64,000 nucleotides of DNA from Moanibacter sp965226025 (GCA_965226025.1 CBDDCD010000001.1:1-64000); one strand, 5' to 3'. Shown: positions 9,712-19,149, numbered from the stretch's first letter. Notes: generated from the letters alone by a model not told the origin. Numbers and translations are program-made.

Positions 9712-10728
9712 ATGGCTCCTTGGACAATAGATAAGTGGAATCCAGTAATCCCTCCTGGCGTTCTCCACCCACCCTTTGACGAAGTTCGGGCGGGGGCGGC
9801 CCACATTGTCAAGCTGGGGAATGAATACCGGATGGTCTACTGGGGCAGCGACCGAGACGGCCGCAACTACATTCTCCAGGCTCAGTCCCCGACTAGTGAA
9901 CCGAATCGGTGGCGCCCTCTTGCGGGTGCGCTCATCGGTCCCCAACCGGACACGATGCATAACAATCGTGGACCGGGTTTCCCTTTCCTTTTCCCAGTAT
10001 CCGACACCCGCTGGCACCTCTACTTCACCGCTTGGGGCACGCGGGCGGACGGCAAACTGCCGAACACAACGGGGTTAGCCGTTTCAGATGACCATGGAGC
10101 AACTTGGCATTACCATCCAGATCACCCTGTGATTCCCCTCGACCGACACTATGACGCTGAAGGCACCGGCAGCGTCTGGGTCGTGCGCGAGAATGACAGA
10201 TTCCGGATGTACTACACGGCTATCGGCAAATATTTCGCCAAGCCCGAAGGTGTTGAGACGGGGCACGGTGACACTATTCCCGAGATTGGGATCGCTTACG
10301 CTGAATCCGCGGATGGTATTCATTGGAAGAAGCCTGTGGATCAGCTCCTGATCGCTCCACGCGGTTTCGAGGTTACACCGTATGAGTACATTTGCTCGAA
10401 GCCCTGTATTGTCAAATGGCAGGGCAGCTACGTCATGTGGGTCAATACATTCGGGACGGCCTACCGCGTCCACCGACTAACCAGCGCAGACGGGCTGCAC
10501 TGGCATTGGGCAAAGCGCTTGGGTCCGGATGGCGAGCTTGGTGTCGGGGGCGTCGGCTCTTTCGATGACCAGCAACGGTCATACCCAACCGTTGTGTCCA
10601 GCAATGGTATTCTCCATTGCTGGTTCACTGGGAACCGGTTCGGGGAAACCGGTATGGGATATGCCGCGACCCCGACACTGGTTGAGAGCGACAAACCCGG
10701 ATCGGGCGAATCGGGTCCTGGGGACTGA
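9712..10728 (+). CDS. five-bladed beta-propeller glycosidase-like protein (GH43/GH32/GH130-like)
   Basis: A 338-residue protein without a signal peptide, with repeated propeller strands: YRMVYWGSD, WHLYFTAWGTRAD, GLAVSDDHGATWHYH, FRMYYTAIGKY, IAYAESADGIHWKK. Such SxDGxxW blades are typical of GH43, GH32 and GH130 clan proteins acting on glycosidic bonds. Start ATG 9712 follows GAGAGAGACGC. The stop codon lies inside a short motif (GGGACTGACCCC) repeated after other genes in the region. Substrate unknown; cytoplasmic location inferred from the missing export signal. Confidence 0.72.
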   Translation: MAPWTIDKWNPVIPPGVLHPPFDEVRAGAAHIVKLGNEYRMVYWGSDRDGRNYILQAQSPTSEPNRWRPLAGALIGPQPDTMHNNRGPGFPFLFPVSDTRWHLYFTAWGTRADGKLPNTTGLAVSDDHGATWHYHPDHPVIPLDRHYDAEGTGSVWVVRENDRFRMYYTAIGKYFAKPEGVETGHGDTIPEIGIAYAESADGIHWKKPVDQLLIAPRGFEVTPYEYICSKPCIVKWQGSYVMWVNTFGTAYRVHRLTSADGLHWHWAKRLGPDGELGVGGVGSFDDQQRSYPTVVSSNGILHCWFTGNRFGETGMGYAATPTLVESDKPGSGESGPGD

Positions 10729-10740
10729 CCCCAGAGCGCC
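10710..10740. repeat. GGTCC-GGGACTGACCCC motif, copy 1
   Basis: The partly self-complementary motif GGGTCC(T/C)GGGGACTGACCCC overlaps the stop codon of the upstream gene. Similar copies follow the genes ending at 19017, 20079 and 23594, so it behaves as a gene-end intergenic repeat. Confidence 0.55.
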
Positions 10741-10972
10741 AGCCCGTGCCTGCTTAACTCCGCGACCCACCTTGAAAGTCGTGTGTGCAGAAAGAGACGC
10801 TTGATGACCTCACCGGAAGCTCGCAAATACTTGCAGGAATTGAGTAAGAATCCGGCATTTGGTGCCGTGGGCAGCGAGTTCAGCCTCGACGAACTGCGCA
10901 AAGGAATGGGGGCGCGCCAAGCGCCCGCTAACAGCGACGTCGAATGCATCCGCTCGCAGATTGACGATAGAT
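10721..10972 (+). repeat. segmental duplication of 20228-20480
   Basis: About 250 bases match 20228-20480 with only scattered differences (for example CGCAAATAC versus CGCGAATAC). The block includes the intergenic motif, the leader and the first 56 codons of the esterase gene. It ends exactly where a PhyH fragment begins. Confidence 0.85.
10804..10971 (+). pseudogene. 5' fragment of an HSL-type esterase gene
   Basis: It encodes the first 56 residues of the esterase complete at 20312-21208 (SPEARKYLQELSKNPAFGAV, GMGARQAPANSDVECIRSQI) and then joins unrelated sequence. The HGGG and GDSAG motifs are absent. It cannot be functional. Confidence 0.85.
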
Positions 10973-11078
10973 GCCTGCGTACGTTGCCAGCTCTCAACCT
11001 GGTGATTTGATCGCCTTCGACAACCGGATCTGGCACGCCAGTTGGGGAGGAGGCCGTGACCGGAGGATGTGTTTGAAA
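10971..11078 (+). pseudogene. C-terminal fragment of a PhyH-like dioxygenase
   Basis: The frame SQPGDLIAFDNRIWHASWGG followed by GRDRRMCL corresponds to the last strands of the double-stranded beta-helix in phytanoyl-CoA dioxygenases, including the distal iron-binding His (IWHAS) and the 2-oxoglutarate-binding Arg region. The HxD motif and N-terminus are missing. Confidence 0.65.
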
Positions 11079-11080
11079 TC

Positions 11081-11585
11081 CCCCATCCCTCGCAGAGAAC
11101 ACAATGGCAATAAGAAAGACGTTAAACTCGAAAGAGGAGTCAGATGGGGTTTCCCCCTCAACCGTCCCGTAGATCCCGTCCATGATCGCCTGATCGGTCC
11201 TCATCTCCGCTTCGGAGACGATGGGCGTCGCCCTACCCAGCGCGCAGTCGATGAAGTGGTGCGCCTCCTGCCGGACCCGTATCCGGTAATCGTCCACGAA
11301 CGACGCCGCAAGACCAGGAGCAACCTCCTCCGTGCGGTCCACGTACTCCCCGTCCCCCCAGCTGAGTAAACAAAGGGGAGCGAGGGACGCGAAGCCATGG
11401 GTCCCCCACACATCGACCCCTTGTTCTGCGACCAGGTCACCCGCCAGCGTCTTGGCCCGAGCTCGGTCGCTGTCGCAAAGAGCGGCGATGTCGGCGTCCG
11501 GGTGATCGGCCAGGTTGAGCGCGTACGCCTCACGCCCGAAGGCCCCGCAGCCAACGATTCCAACTCGCAACGGCATAGTTGCCAT
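11081..11585 (-). pseudogene. Gfo/Idh/MocA oxidoreductase with large internal deletion
   Basis: ATG 11585 follows GGAGGAG. The N-terminus is a Rossmann motif (VGIVGCGAFG) and strand-helix-strand to about residue 60. It then joins directly to family C-terminal sequence (FVDDYRIRVRQEAHHFIDCA, SEAEMRTDQAIMDGIY). About 180 residues, including the EKP active-site region, are missing compared with the usual 340-360. The frame remains open to 10461, but that extension is antisense to other fragments. Confidence 0.7.
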
Positions 11586-11677
11586 TTCGCTCCTCCATTC
11601 CATCGCCATCTGCCGGCCTTTGCACGGGGCCCCTTCCCGGATCGGATGAGGTATTCAAGAGGTGCAAAGCCATTTCT

Positions 11678-12000
11678 TTATACGTGTGGGCACTCGAAAT
11701 CCAGGCCATCCATGATGATTTCGATCTGATCTTTGGGTTTGAAGTAGTCGGTTGCCGTATAGTTTTCGCCCATGTCGCCCATGAGCCGGCGGCGGCGAGG
11801 AGTCATTCGGGCCAGGACCTTTTCGGGGCATTTTTCGTAGTCGTAGGCCCGGCACCACATCTGGCCATAGCGGAAGGTGATGGAGCGTCGGACCGTGTCG
11901 GAGAGGTTGGGTGCCACCGCATGCAGGAGGGCGTTGGGGAAGATGGCACAGTCTCCTGGTTCGCAGATCAGCTGGACTGTCCCTGGATTCCAGTATCGGA
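11678..12000 (-). pseudogene. C-terminal part of a PhyH-like dioxygenase fused to a hydrolase fragment
   Basis: The frame shows CEPGDCAIFPNALLHAVAPN and SDTVRRSITFRYGQMW, the distal His and Arg region of the PhyH fold, ending DGLDFECPHV. It is joined near 12000, out of frame, to the 5' part of an alpha/beta hydrolase. Two unrelated genes were thus recombined. Confidence 0.7.
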
Positions 12001-12605
12001 ATATCCGTCTCACAGAAAAACTCGTAACAATCCCATTCCGTCCAATACCTGCGAAATTCGGCGATCTCTCGGTCGGACCAGGCCTCGAGAACCCTGGCCC
12101 TGAGGATCTCGTTCCTGGCGATCTGCCCGGCGGTCATCGTTACGGCATTCTCCCCGGAGAACGCCTCCTCGAGCACGTGGTGGCTGGTCCAGCCCTCGAT
12201 GGAGATGACACCGGCCACCTGCTGCGGCCGCACCTTTGCAACCTCGAGCGCTATCATGCCGCCGATGCTATGCCCGCCGACAAAGTACCTGTCCAGCCGA
12301 AGTTGGTCCGCCACCGTCAGGACATCCCCACCGAACTCCTCGATGGAACAACCCATCGGTGGAGGCCAACCGCCGCCGTGTCCACGCACCTCGACGACGA
12401 TCAGCTGCGCCGAACCATCCAGATGATCCAGGATCTCCACGAGGCAGAACGAATCACCGAAACTTCCGGGGATCAGGATGAAGGAGGGTGTGTTGCCGGC
12501 GCGAATCAGAAAAGAGAAATGGCCAACTTGCAGGTCGATGTTGTGGCGCCGCCAGCCGGGGCCCAGGTCGTGATCGGTCTCACCGAGCTTGTCGTATCCG
12601 GCCAT
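12001..12605 (-). pseudogene. alpha/beta hydrolase, 3' end replaced
   Basis: ATG 12605 with GGGAG upstream starts a hydrolase: FILIPGSFGDSF oxyanion region, VVEVRGHGGG, and nucleophile elbow GHSIGG. The family resemblance stops near residue 200 (FCETDIP), before the catalytic Asp and His. After that point the DNA belongs to a PhyH gene, read here in the wrong frame. Confidence 0.75.
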
Positions 12606-12698
12606 TGGGTCTCCCTGGGGGGCTGAGCGAAGGCGCCGCGAGTCGGGATGCATCCGCGGTGAAATACAATCATTACAGCCACAGCTTAACAGCGCACT

Positions 12699-13583
12699 CT
12701 AGTCGACTACCTCGCGATAGAATTCGCCGATGCGCGCCACGGCCAGGCGCGATTCTTCCAGGCGATGGGCCTGCGACTGCCAGCCGTGAAACATCTCCGG
12801 CCATTCCTCCAGGGTTACCTCCACCCCGGCTGCCTTCGCCCTGTCGGCAAAGACGCGGGTGTCGTCGAGCATCGTCTCCGCCGTCCCCACCTGCATCAGG
12901 ATCGGGGGCAAGCCCGTCAGCCCTCCGTACATGGGAGAAGCGAGCGGGGTTCTCGGATCGGCCCCATTGAGATAGAGACGGGCGAAGCGTTCGAGGTATT
13001 CTTTGCTGATCGCCGGATCTTCCGTCGCTTTCGAACGGAAGGTGGCGCCGGTCTGGGCCAGGTCGGTCCAGGCGCTCATTGGCACGGCACCAGCCGGCAG
13101 CGGCTCGCCGGCGTCGCGAGCGGCGAGCAGTAGGGCCAGTGAAAGGCCTCCGCCGGCCGAGATTCCACCCACGACGACGCGGGCTGCGGCGAACCCCTTG
13201 CTTTGCAACCAGCGGTACGACGTGTGTGTGTCTTCGATCGCCGCCGGAAAAGTATGTTCCGGAGCCAGGCGGTAGTCGATCGATAGTACCCTTACCGCTG
13301 CGGCCCGGGCGATCCAGGCCGAGACCGAGCGGGTGGAGCGGGCGGATCCTCGGTAATATCCGCCGCCGTGAATGAAGAGAAAGACGCTGTCGCTCCGGGA
13401 TTCCGGCATGTCGATCCACTCGGCGGGCACGCCGCCGGCGTCGACCTGATGATGCGCTGCCCCCTCGGGCAAAGGGGCTGCTTTCGACTTCGTCTCCCGG
13501 CGCAGTTGCTCGACGCTTTTGTCAGCTGTGTAGGGATTGCTCCGAATGCCCTCGATAATGGCTTCCAGTTCAGCACTTGCCAT
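12699..13583 (-). CDS. HSL-family alpha/beta hydrolase (esterase/lipase-like)
   Basis: A complete 294-residue esterase: oxyanion motif HGGG at 72-75, YRLAPEH at 104-110, nucleophile S142 in GISAGG (usually GDSAGG), acidic residue in the TAETMLDD region and the catalytic His in EMFHGW near the C-terminus. Such enzymes hydrolyse short-chain esters of small molecules in the cytoplasm. It is related to, but clearly different from, the esterase at 20312. Minus strand, 93 bases downstream of the truncated hydrolase start. Confidence 0.9.
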   Translation of the reverse strand: MASAELEAIIEGIRSNPYTADKSVEQLRRETKSKAAPLPEGAAHHQVDAGGVPAEWIDMPESRSDSVFLFIHGGGYYRGSARSTRSVSAWIARAAAVRVLSIDYRLAPEHTFPAAIEDTHTSYRWLQSKGFAAARVVVGGISAGGGLSLALLLAARDAGEPLPAGAVPMSAWTDLAQTGATFRSKATEDPAISKEYLERFARLYLNGADPRTPLASPMYGGLTGLPPILMQVGTAETMLDDTRVFADRAKAAGVEVTLEEWPEMFHGWQSQAHRLEESRLAVARIGEFYREVVD

Positions 13584-13727
13584 TAACCCACGTCCGTTGT
13601 CAACAGGATTTGTTCCGTTCGAGCCACGCCGGTGGGAACAAAGGCGCTGGAGTTGGGGGTGTCAACATCTCTCGGGGTTAGGAAAGACAGACGTACAGGA
13701 GGCGGAGAATTCGCTGGCTGCAGACCG

Positions 13728-14846
13728 TCAGGCCTGCGCGACGGAGCGTGCCTCGTCGTCGGTGGCTGCCTGCCGGCGCGGCCGTAGCCAGTGGACAAGC
13801 CGTTGCACCAGGATCCTTTCGGTCTGCAGTTCTTCTATGATGGCATCCAGTCGTCCGTCGGCGCTCTTGCGCCGGACGTAGTCGCGGATGAAACTGATGC
13901 TGATGCCGGCGAACAGGCCGACCGCCAGTCCGATTGCGGCCAGGGTCGCCATGCCTGTGCGCGAACCGAACTCGGGTGGCTCGGCCAGGCTGAGTACTTC
14001 GAAGCGGGACGATTCCCCTTTCGACCGAATCTTGGCGGCTTCGTAGCGGTTCATCACCGTCGCCAGCAGAGTGGAGCGAATCTCCACTTCCCGGCCAAGG
14101 CGCTCGAACTCCAGCCCTCGTTCCGACCGCGGACCGCTGACGGAATCACCATTCATGCCGCCGACCACGTCGAGGTTATGCCGGCGGAACTCCACAAGGT
14201 CATTCTGAGCCTCGTCCATTTCGGCGCGGATCTCGGCAATGCGATCCTGTATGAACTGAATCTGCTCCCGCGACTGTCCTTCCCGCCGCCGATCGTAATA
14301 CGCGCGCAGCTGTTCTACGTACTCGTTGGCAATAGCCGCCGCGAGGGCAGGTGAGTCGATCTCCGTTCCGATGGTAATCGCACCGCTGCGATCCCCGTCG
14401 ACGTCCACGGCGTCGCCGAGGAGCTCGATTCCTTCCTGAACCGAATCGATCTGCAGCAGACTGCTGAGGTCGCCGCTGACCATTACTCCATCCTCTTCGA
14501 ATTGATAAATCTGTTCGAACACGCGACGGTGTGTCGGTGGACTTTGCAGAATCTCCTCGAAAAAAGTACGCCTGGCTGCCGAACGCCGGCGGTCCAGGTG
14601 AAGGTATTCAGTCTGCTCGACAGGCAGGATAACCGTCTCAGCCCGGTAGACCTCATCCTCCAGAAAGCTGAGAGAGCAGGCGATCAGCACGCCCAGCAAG
14701 GTGGCCGCGGCTATCACCCAGCGATGGCGCACAAGCACCTCCACATAGTCGAGGAAATCGGCCCCTGCTTCGGACTTGTATGGAGTGAGTGGCTTCACGT
14801 CGTCTTCCGGGAGAATCAGATATCCAGACTTCTGCGACAGACTCAT
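13728..14846 (-). CDS. Wzz/chain-length-determinant-like membrane protein
   Basis: A 372-residue protein with a cytoplasmic N-terminus, a first membrane segment at about 43-61 (HRWVIAAATLLGVLIACSLS), a large extracytoplasmic part with long helices (about 170-230), and a second membrane segment near 298-318 (MATLAAIGLAVGLFAGISIS). This two-TM layout is that of Wzz/polysaccharide co-polymerases controlling O-antigen or exopolysaccharide length. No kinase domain or polysaccharide operon is adjacent, so it may be a remnant of a larger locus. Confidence 0.8.
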   Translation of the reverse strand: MSLSQKSGYLILPEDDVKPLTPYKSEAGADFLDYVEVLVRHRWVIAAATLLGVLIACSLSFLEDEVYRAETVILPVEQTEYLHLDRRRSAARRTFFEEILQSPPTHRRVFEQIYQFEEDGVMVSGDLSSLLQIDSVQEGIELLGDAVDVDGDRSGAITIGTEIDSPALAAAIANEYVEQLRAYYDRRREGQSREQIQFIQDRIAEIRAEMDEAQNDLVEFRRHNLDVVGGMNGDSVSGPRSERGLEFERLGREVEIRSTLLATVMNRYEAAKIRSKGESSRFEVLSLAEPPEFGSRTGMATLAAIGLAVGLFAGISISFIRDYVRRKSADGRLDAIIEELQTERILVQRLVHWLRPRRQAATDDEARSVAQA

Positions 14847-15200
14847 GATTGCTCTTCGTTAATGATCCGACTGCCTGCTGCCACCGCTTTTCGCGGCCAG
14901 ACAGAAAGACGCGTTTGTTCCCGAATGGTTCGGGAAAAGTTTGCGTTTGTGCGAAATTTTATGCAGGAGAACGGAAAAAGTGCGGAATGGAGACGACAGC
15001 GCTCTTCACCGCGTTCGTCAAAAAATAGCTTGACCAATTCGCGACGCGTTCGGACTCCGGGAAACCTGACCGGAGCTGTCCCCCCGAGGCCCATTCATCC
15101 ACCCACCGGCTAAATCCGATTCGCGTTGAAGTGTTGCCTCGCGGATGAACCTAACAATTTCGCCCGATGTTACAACCTCATTTCGCTGGCGCTAAGCGAC
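14847..15200. other. intergenic region, no gene seen
   Basis: It separates two minus-strand genes. It carries no convincing open frame, shared repeat or RNA-like structure. A promoter for the Wzz-like gene is expected here but I cannot point to a clear -35/-10 pair. Confidence 0.4.
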
Positions 15201-16661
15201 CTAGTAGAACAGATCGATCCACATCTTGTTGACTTCGACTGTCCCTTCTGTGACGCCGACCCGAACCGCGTTGCGACCGGTGGCCAGATAATTTGTGGCA
15301 AGCAGGCAAGTCACAGTGACCCCGTCGCGCCGCTGTTCCGTCAGTTGGTTTCCGTTTATCGCAAACTCCAGACGGTCCGCGTCGGACAGTTCGACCATCT
15401 CCACGCGCAGCTGCGTGCGGCGGGGCGCCGGCGAACCGGAGAGGTGTTCGCCAATCAGTACGGGCACCTCCACCGAAGTCGCCGTCGCTGCGGGCCCGAT
15501 CCTTGCCGGCAGGACGCAGTGCATCCAGTTGTGCGGGTAGGCCCACGATGGCTGCCCGCCGCGGTCGGCGGCAAACTCCTTGTCCTTGCCACGCAGCTTC
15601 TCCGGATCGTCGATCTCCCGCAGCAGCTCAAGCTGGTGGGCAAACGGCATGTGTGACTCTTCTTCGGGTCGCTGGGTAAAGGTGTGGGCGTTCCAGTTGA
15701 AGGTGTAGATGCCGTCCGCCCCCTGATACCAGTAGTTGGTCGCCAGAGCCCGGCACATGGCGGCGGTGAACTTCCCGTAGCCGCTGGGCCAGCCGTAGAG
15801 ACAGGGGTACACCAGAACATCCGTTCCTGCTGCCAGCTTCTTGAATTCCTCCACCTCGATGTCGATGGCGCCGCTGCCGAGGACGATCACGTCCAGCAGC
15901 CCTTCGCCAATCCAGGTCGCCACGTCGTACCCGTTGAGCCTGCAAGCCTCCATCGATTCGCACACCCGCACGGCGAAGGTGATAGACCTTCCTCGCTCCT
16001 TCCCGCGAACGTGCAGATGATTCCGCACGCGCCGCAGAAACTCGGTGAGAATGTGGGCATTCTGTGGCTCGGTTCCGGGAATGAAATGGGGCGCGCTGCG
16101 GTGAAAGTCGATCTCCAATCCGTCGAAATCGTATTTGCCCACCGCCTCTTCGATGATCGCGAACTTGAAATCCAGCACCTCGGGTATGGCGAAATTCAGC
16201 TGGTTGCACCCACCGTACGGATGCCCCGTACCAATCAGCCATTCCGGATGTTCGAGCTTGAAGCTGGCCAGCAGCTGGGGATGGGCCTCGCCGTCGCCGA
16301 GACTGTCGTGGCAGTCGTTGATGCGAAACGAGTAGAACACATCCGCCCCGCGTTCCCTGGCCGCGTCGATCGTGATCGCCGGCGGATCCTCCCCCGCCGC
16401 AAACATCCGCTGCAGCAACGGCTCCACCTTGCCGATCCGCTCCCCGTTCAGCTCCATCACCGCGCTGTCGTAGTAGGCATTGTTCCCGCCCGACCCATCA
16501 TGCCAGAACAGGGCATCCACGTGTGTCGTCTCTAGGAACCCCGCCACACCCCGCAGATAGTCGGCCGTATCCGTGGAATTCTGTACCACCCAGCTCGTAT
16601 CGGCGTTGTAGACGATGCGATAGGGTTTGCGCCGAATCGGATAAGTGGTGTTCCTTGCCAT
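15201..16661 (-). CDS. GH10-like (TIM-barrel) glycoside hydrolase family protein
   Basis: A 486-residue protein. ATG 16661 follows AGGAGAG at good spacing. Barrel-like strands include DVFYSFRINDCHDS, FDGLEIDFHRSAPHF and GADGIYTFNWNAH, the FDGLEIDF strand end being typical of 'family 10 glycosylhydrolase'/DUF187-type proteins, whose Glu/Asp sit there. The last 110 residues look like a small beta-sandwich (VEMVELSDADRLEFAINGN). No signal peptide. Substrate unknown; the regional context favours complex polysaccharides. Confidence 0.68.
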   Translation of the reverse strand: MARNTTYPIRRKPYRIVYNADTSWVVQNSTDTADYLRGVAGFLETTHVDALFWHDGSGGNNAYYDSAVMELNGERIGKVEPLLQRMFAAGEDPPAITIDAARERGADVFYSFRINDCHDSLGDGEAHPQLLASFKLEHPEWLIGTGHPYGGCNQLNFAIPEVLDFKFAIIEEAVGKYDFDGLEIDFHRSAPHFIPGTEPQNAHILTEFLRRVRNHLHVRGKERGRSITFAVRVCESMEACRLNGYDVATWIGEGLLDVIVLGSGAIDIEVEEFKKLAAGTDVLVYPCLYGWPSGYGKFTAAMCRALATNYWYQGADGIYTFNWNAHTFTQRPEEESHMPFAHQLELLREIDDPEKLRGKDKEFAADRGGQPSWAYPHNWMHCVLPARIGPAATATSVEVPVLIGEHLSGSPAPRRTQLRVEMVELSDADRLEFAINGNQLTEQRRDGVTVTCLLATNYLATGRNAVRVGVTEGTVEVNKMWIDLFY

Positions 16662-16780
16662 GTTGTCTCTCCTGGTGGTTCTGCTGTGGTCGGGTGAGTA
16701 GATCCCCCACTCGCTCCACCTGAGTCGGGTCTTTTATTCCTCCAAAGTCCGGGGTTCAGGGTCTTGCACGAAGGTCTGAG

Positions 16781-16907
16781 CCGGGGTCGGGGTGTGCCCC
16801 TGAGCGGCATCATTGGGTTGATTTCGCAGGAGCGAAATCATCCCAATGGCTCCGCGAGCGCCAGGATGGCGATCGCGGTTTAGCGAAGGGGCGCACCCCG
16901 ACCCCGG
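16781..16907. repeat. 127-bp nested palindrome between two genes
   Basis: Outer arms of 21 bases (16781-16801 and 16887-16907) are complementary with one mismatch. Inside lies a second hairpin, 16811-16827 with 16832-16848: 16 of 17 pairs, loop AGGA. The structure sits between two minus-strand genes and resembles a REP/MITE-like element or a double terminator. No second copy is visible in the window. Confidence 0.8.
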
Positions 16908-16915
16908 CCTGGCAC

Positions 16916-17858
16916 CTACCTCAAGAACCCCGAATCCCTCAACCCACCCCCCAACCTCTCCATCTGTTCATCACTCAACGTATAATAAGGCAACGGCAAA
17001 TACCGCCCACTGATCCCGAAAAGTTCCGACATCCCATGAGCGACGCAGTTCAGACTGACTCCAATGCTCCCGATCAGAGCGCGCAACGGATACTCCACCT
17101 CGCGAACATACCGCCACGCGGTCTCGTACTCGCCGGCCTTCACCGCATCGAAGTATGCCCACGCCAGATCCGGCCGGAAGCTCATGATCAGACACAGATA
17201 GCCGTCGACGCCGTAGGGCACCTGCAGGGTGTGATTCGACATGAAGCCGCCCGAGACCGCGGCCCAGCGGTCGTGAACCAGCATGCACATCTGGTTTCCC
17301 GCCTCGCCGAAAATGTCATCCTTGACCGCCACCAGGTTCGGCGCTCCTTCGTAGAGCGCCCGCACCACTTCCATCTGCCGCCCCGGTGGCCGCTCCCCAC
17401 CCATTTTGAAATAGGCGGTCACTATCATCGTCGGAATGTGTTCGCCAACTGCGTTGAAATGCTCGACGAGCTGCTCCGGCTGCCCCAACGCGGCCCAGTC
17501 GGGAGGTAACAGCATTAGCAGGTCCGGCGCCCAGGTCCCTGCAGTATTCCGCGTAGGAGACCGCCTTCGGCGTTGCCCAGGAGTTGTCTGCGGCGATCAC
17601 CTTGGCGCGGCCGTTGGCCTGCTCGACCACCACCTTCACGAGTTCGGCAATCTCCTCGTCGGTCTGCAACGAGAACAGGCTGTCGCCCCAGGTCACCATC
17701 AAAGTCCTGGCCTTGCCGGCGATGGCGAAATCGACCTGCGACCGGACACCGTCGAGATCTACCTTGCCCTCCTTGGTGAACGGCGTGCGAATGGAGGGAA
17801 CGGGACTGTCCAGCGCCTCGCGCAACTCGGCTGAGCAACCTCGGGGGTCTACACTCAT
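16916..17858 (-). pseudogene. DapA-family (dihydrodipicolinate synthase/N-acetylneuraminate lyase-like) gene with frameshift
   Basis: ATG 17858 starts VDPRGCSAELREALDSPVPS and then IRTPFTKEGKVDLDGV, the DapA N-terminus. Near 17525-17535 an extra base in GGCGCCGGACCTG shifts the frame; the barrel continues as LLMLLPPDWA to PYYTLSDEQMERLGGGL at 16916. Joined, it gives about 313 residues, normal for class I aldolases of this family. The Schiff-base Lys is probably in AVKDD. The frameshift is a real mutation or a sequence error. Confidence 0.75.
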
Positions 17859-17915
17859 CACATGCTCCGTTTGTAGTCGGTCAGAAGGGACTCGATCGGA
17901 AACTCTGATTGGCGA

Positions 17916-18055
17916 CTGATAAGAAATCGCTTTTCTGGAGGTAGAGGCACGCGCCATGGTGAGATCGACCTGAAGAAGCGCTTTCACGGGGAAGACAGTA
18001 TCTGAGGTGGGCTGGATGCGTCAAGTCGAGCGACGAAATCCGCTCCGTCCAGTCC
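17916..18055 (+). repeat. IS91-type end repeat, copy B
   Basis: Nearly identical to 9376-9516, starting CTGATAAGAAATCGC, and likewise followed by a group II intron fragment. The pair A and B therefore arose from one composite unit. It lies 57 bases upstream of the DapA-like gene start. Confidence 0.6.
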
Positions 18056-18156
18056 GCCCTTTCGTAAATGGCCTTGGGTAGTAGGTATCCTCATATGTCC
18101 GGTCTTCGTACAGGGTCTTGCACTAAATTTGCAGCGCGCCCATGCTCGGCACACAC
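18056..18156 (-). repeat. group II intron 5' fragment (copy B)
   Basis: The minus-strand sequence from 18156 begins GTGTGTGCCGAGCATGGGC and continues GCAAGACCC, matching copy A with some decay. The plus-strand gene at 18235 follows directly. Confidence 0.5.
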
Positions 18157-18234
18157 AAATCGCTCCAGCTAACTCCGATTCCGCTGACGCTCCATCGGGG
18201 TAGTTGAGCTTTCACGGCTATCCCAAGGACAAGA

Positions 18235-19017
18235 ATGAAACTCGAACCTGTCGAGAACACGTCACGGATTCGAATTGATTCGGGCATTTCAGCGGTGGGG
18301 CGTCTCCTACTTTGGCTCCCTGAAGCGATCATCAGTAATACTGGCATGTCGGCGGTCTATCCAGTCGGCACATGGGATTGGGATGACAGGCGGCTAAAGC
18401 AGCACGTTTCTGGAGACAAGACGATCGGCCCTGGCAATTGTCAGAAGGTTGATAGTGACACGTTTGAATGTTGCGGCATACGCATTCCAGCAGACTGTCC
18501 TGTTGAGTGGACTGCAACCGTTGCAGCAGACGAATGCGCCGTGGATTTCTGTATCAGGCTGGTCAACCTCGGTGACAGAACTCTTCACAAGGCAGGGGCT
18601 GCAATCTGCCTTCGGTTTCTTGATGCCCCATGGTGGTCCGATGAGCACACCTATGTGCTAAGCTCAGGCAGAGCGTCATCCCTCTCAAGTTTGCACAGAG
18701 ATGCCGGCCGACCCAACGCGTTTCAGGCTTACTTGGTAACCAACCAATCCTACGACCATGTGTTTTATCGGGAATTCTGGGGTTTCAACAGACATAGGCT
18801 CGATAGGCCGTTCATGATCAGCGAGAACACGGACGGGGAGATCTGCACTGGGATTCAGGCCGATCAGGCATATTTCCTTCATAGTAATCGTGGCAATCCA
18901 TGTACGGACATCATGCTTTCCTTTGCTGATGTGGAGCCGATGACCGATTCCCAAGCGAAAGGAAAGGTATGGATCGGGAAGGGACGAGCAGCTGAAATGA
19001 TCAAGGAAGTTGGATAA
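18235..19017 (+). CDS. uncharacterised beta-rich protein
   Basis: A 260-residue protein, ATG 18235 with AAGGAC nearby. It contains alternating short strands (GTWDWDDRRLKQHVSG, WTATVAADECAVDFCIRLVN, HVFYREFWGFNRHRL) and six or more Trp residues, as in carbohydrate-active or lectin-like beta-sandwiches. No signal peptide and no recognised family. It lies among glycosidase-like and oxidoreductase genes, which suggests a role in sugar metabolism by context only. Confidence 0.6.
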   Translation: MKLEPVENTSRIRIDSGISAVGRLLLWLPEAIISNTGMSAVYPVGTWDWDDRRLKQHVSGDKTIGPGNCQKVDSDTFECCGIRIPADCPVEWTATVAADECAVDFCIRLVNLGDRTLHKAGAAICLRFLDAPWWSDEHTYVLSSGRASSLSSLHRDAGRPNAFQAYLVTNQSYDHVFYREFWGFNRHRLDRPFMISENTDGEICTGIQADQAYFLHSNRGNPCTDIMLSFADVEPMTDSQAKGKVWIGKGRAAEMIKEVG

Positions 19018-19047
19018 TCGGGTCCCCGGGACTGACTCCTGAGGGCC
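19018..19047. repeat. GGGTCCCCGGGACTGA motif, copy 2
   Basis: GGGTCCCCGGGACTGACTCC starts three bases after the upstream stop codon. It is the same gene-end motif as at 10710, 20211 and 23607. Confidence 0.55.
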
Positions 19048-19084
19048 AACATGCACGCTGCTGACGGGGAGTGGCGGCGGGGAT

Positions 19085-19149
19085 AGGTTTCCGCCCCTAA
19101 TCCGAGGGTCTTGCACTCCATTTACAGCGCGCCCATGCTGGGCACACAC
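19085..19149 (-). repeat. group II intron 5' fragment (copy C)
   Basis: From 19149 on the minus strand: GTGTGTGCCCAGCATGGGC, then GGAGTGCAAGACCC. Only about 65 bases are retained before other sequence. Confidence 0.5.

Noticed and set aside
10461..11081. Long C-terminal extension of the deleted Gfo/Idh gene
   Set aside because: The open frame continues to 10461 but is antisense to the PhyH fragment, the duplicated esterase block and the glycosidase gene end.
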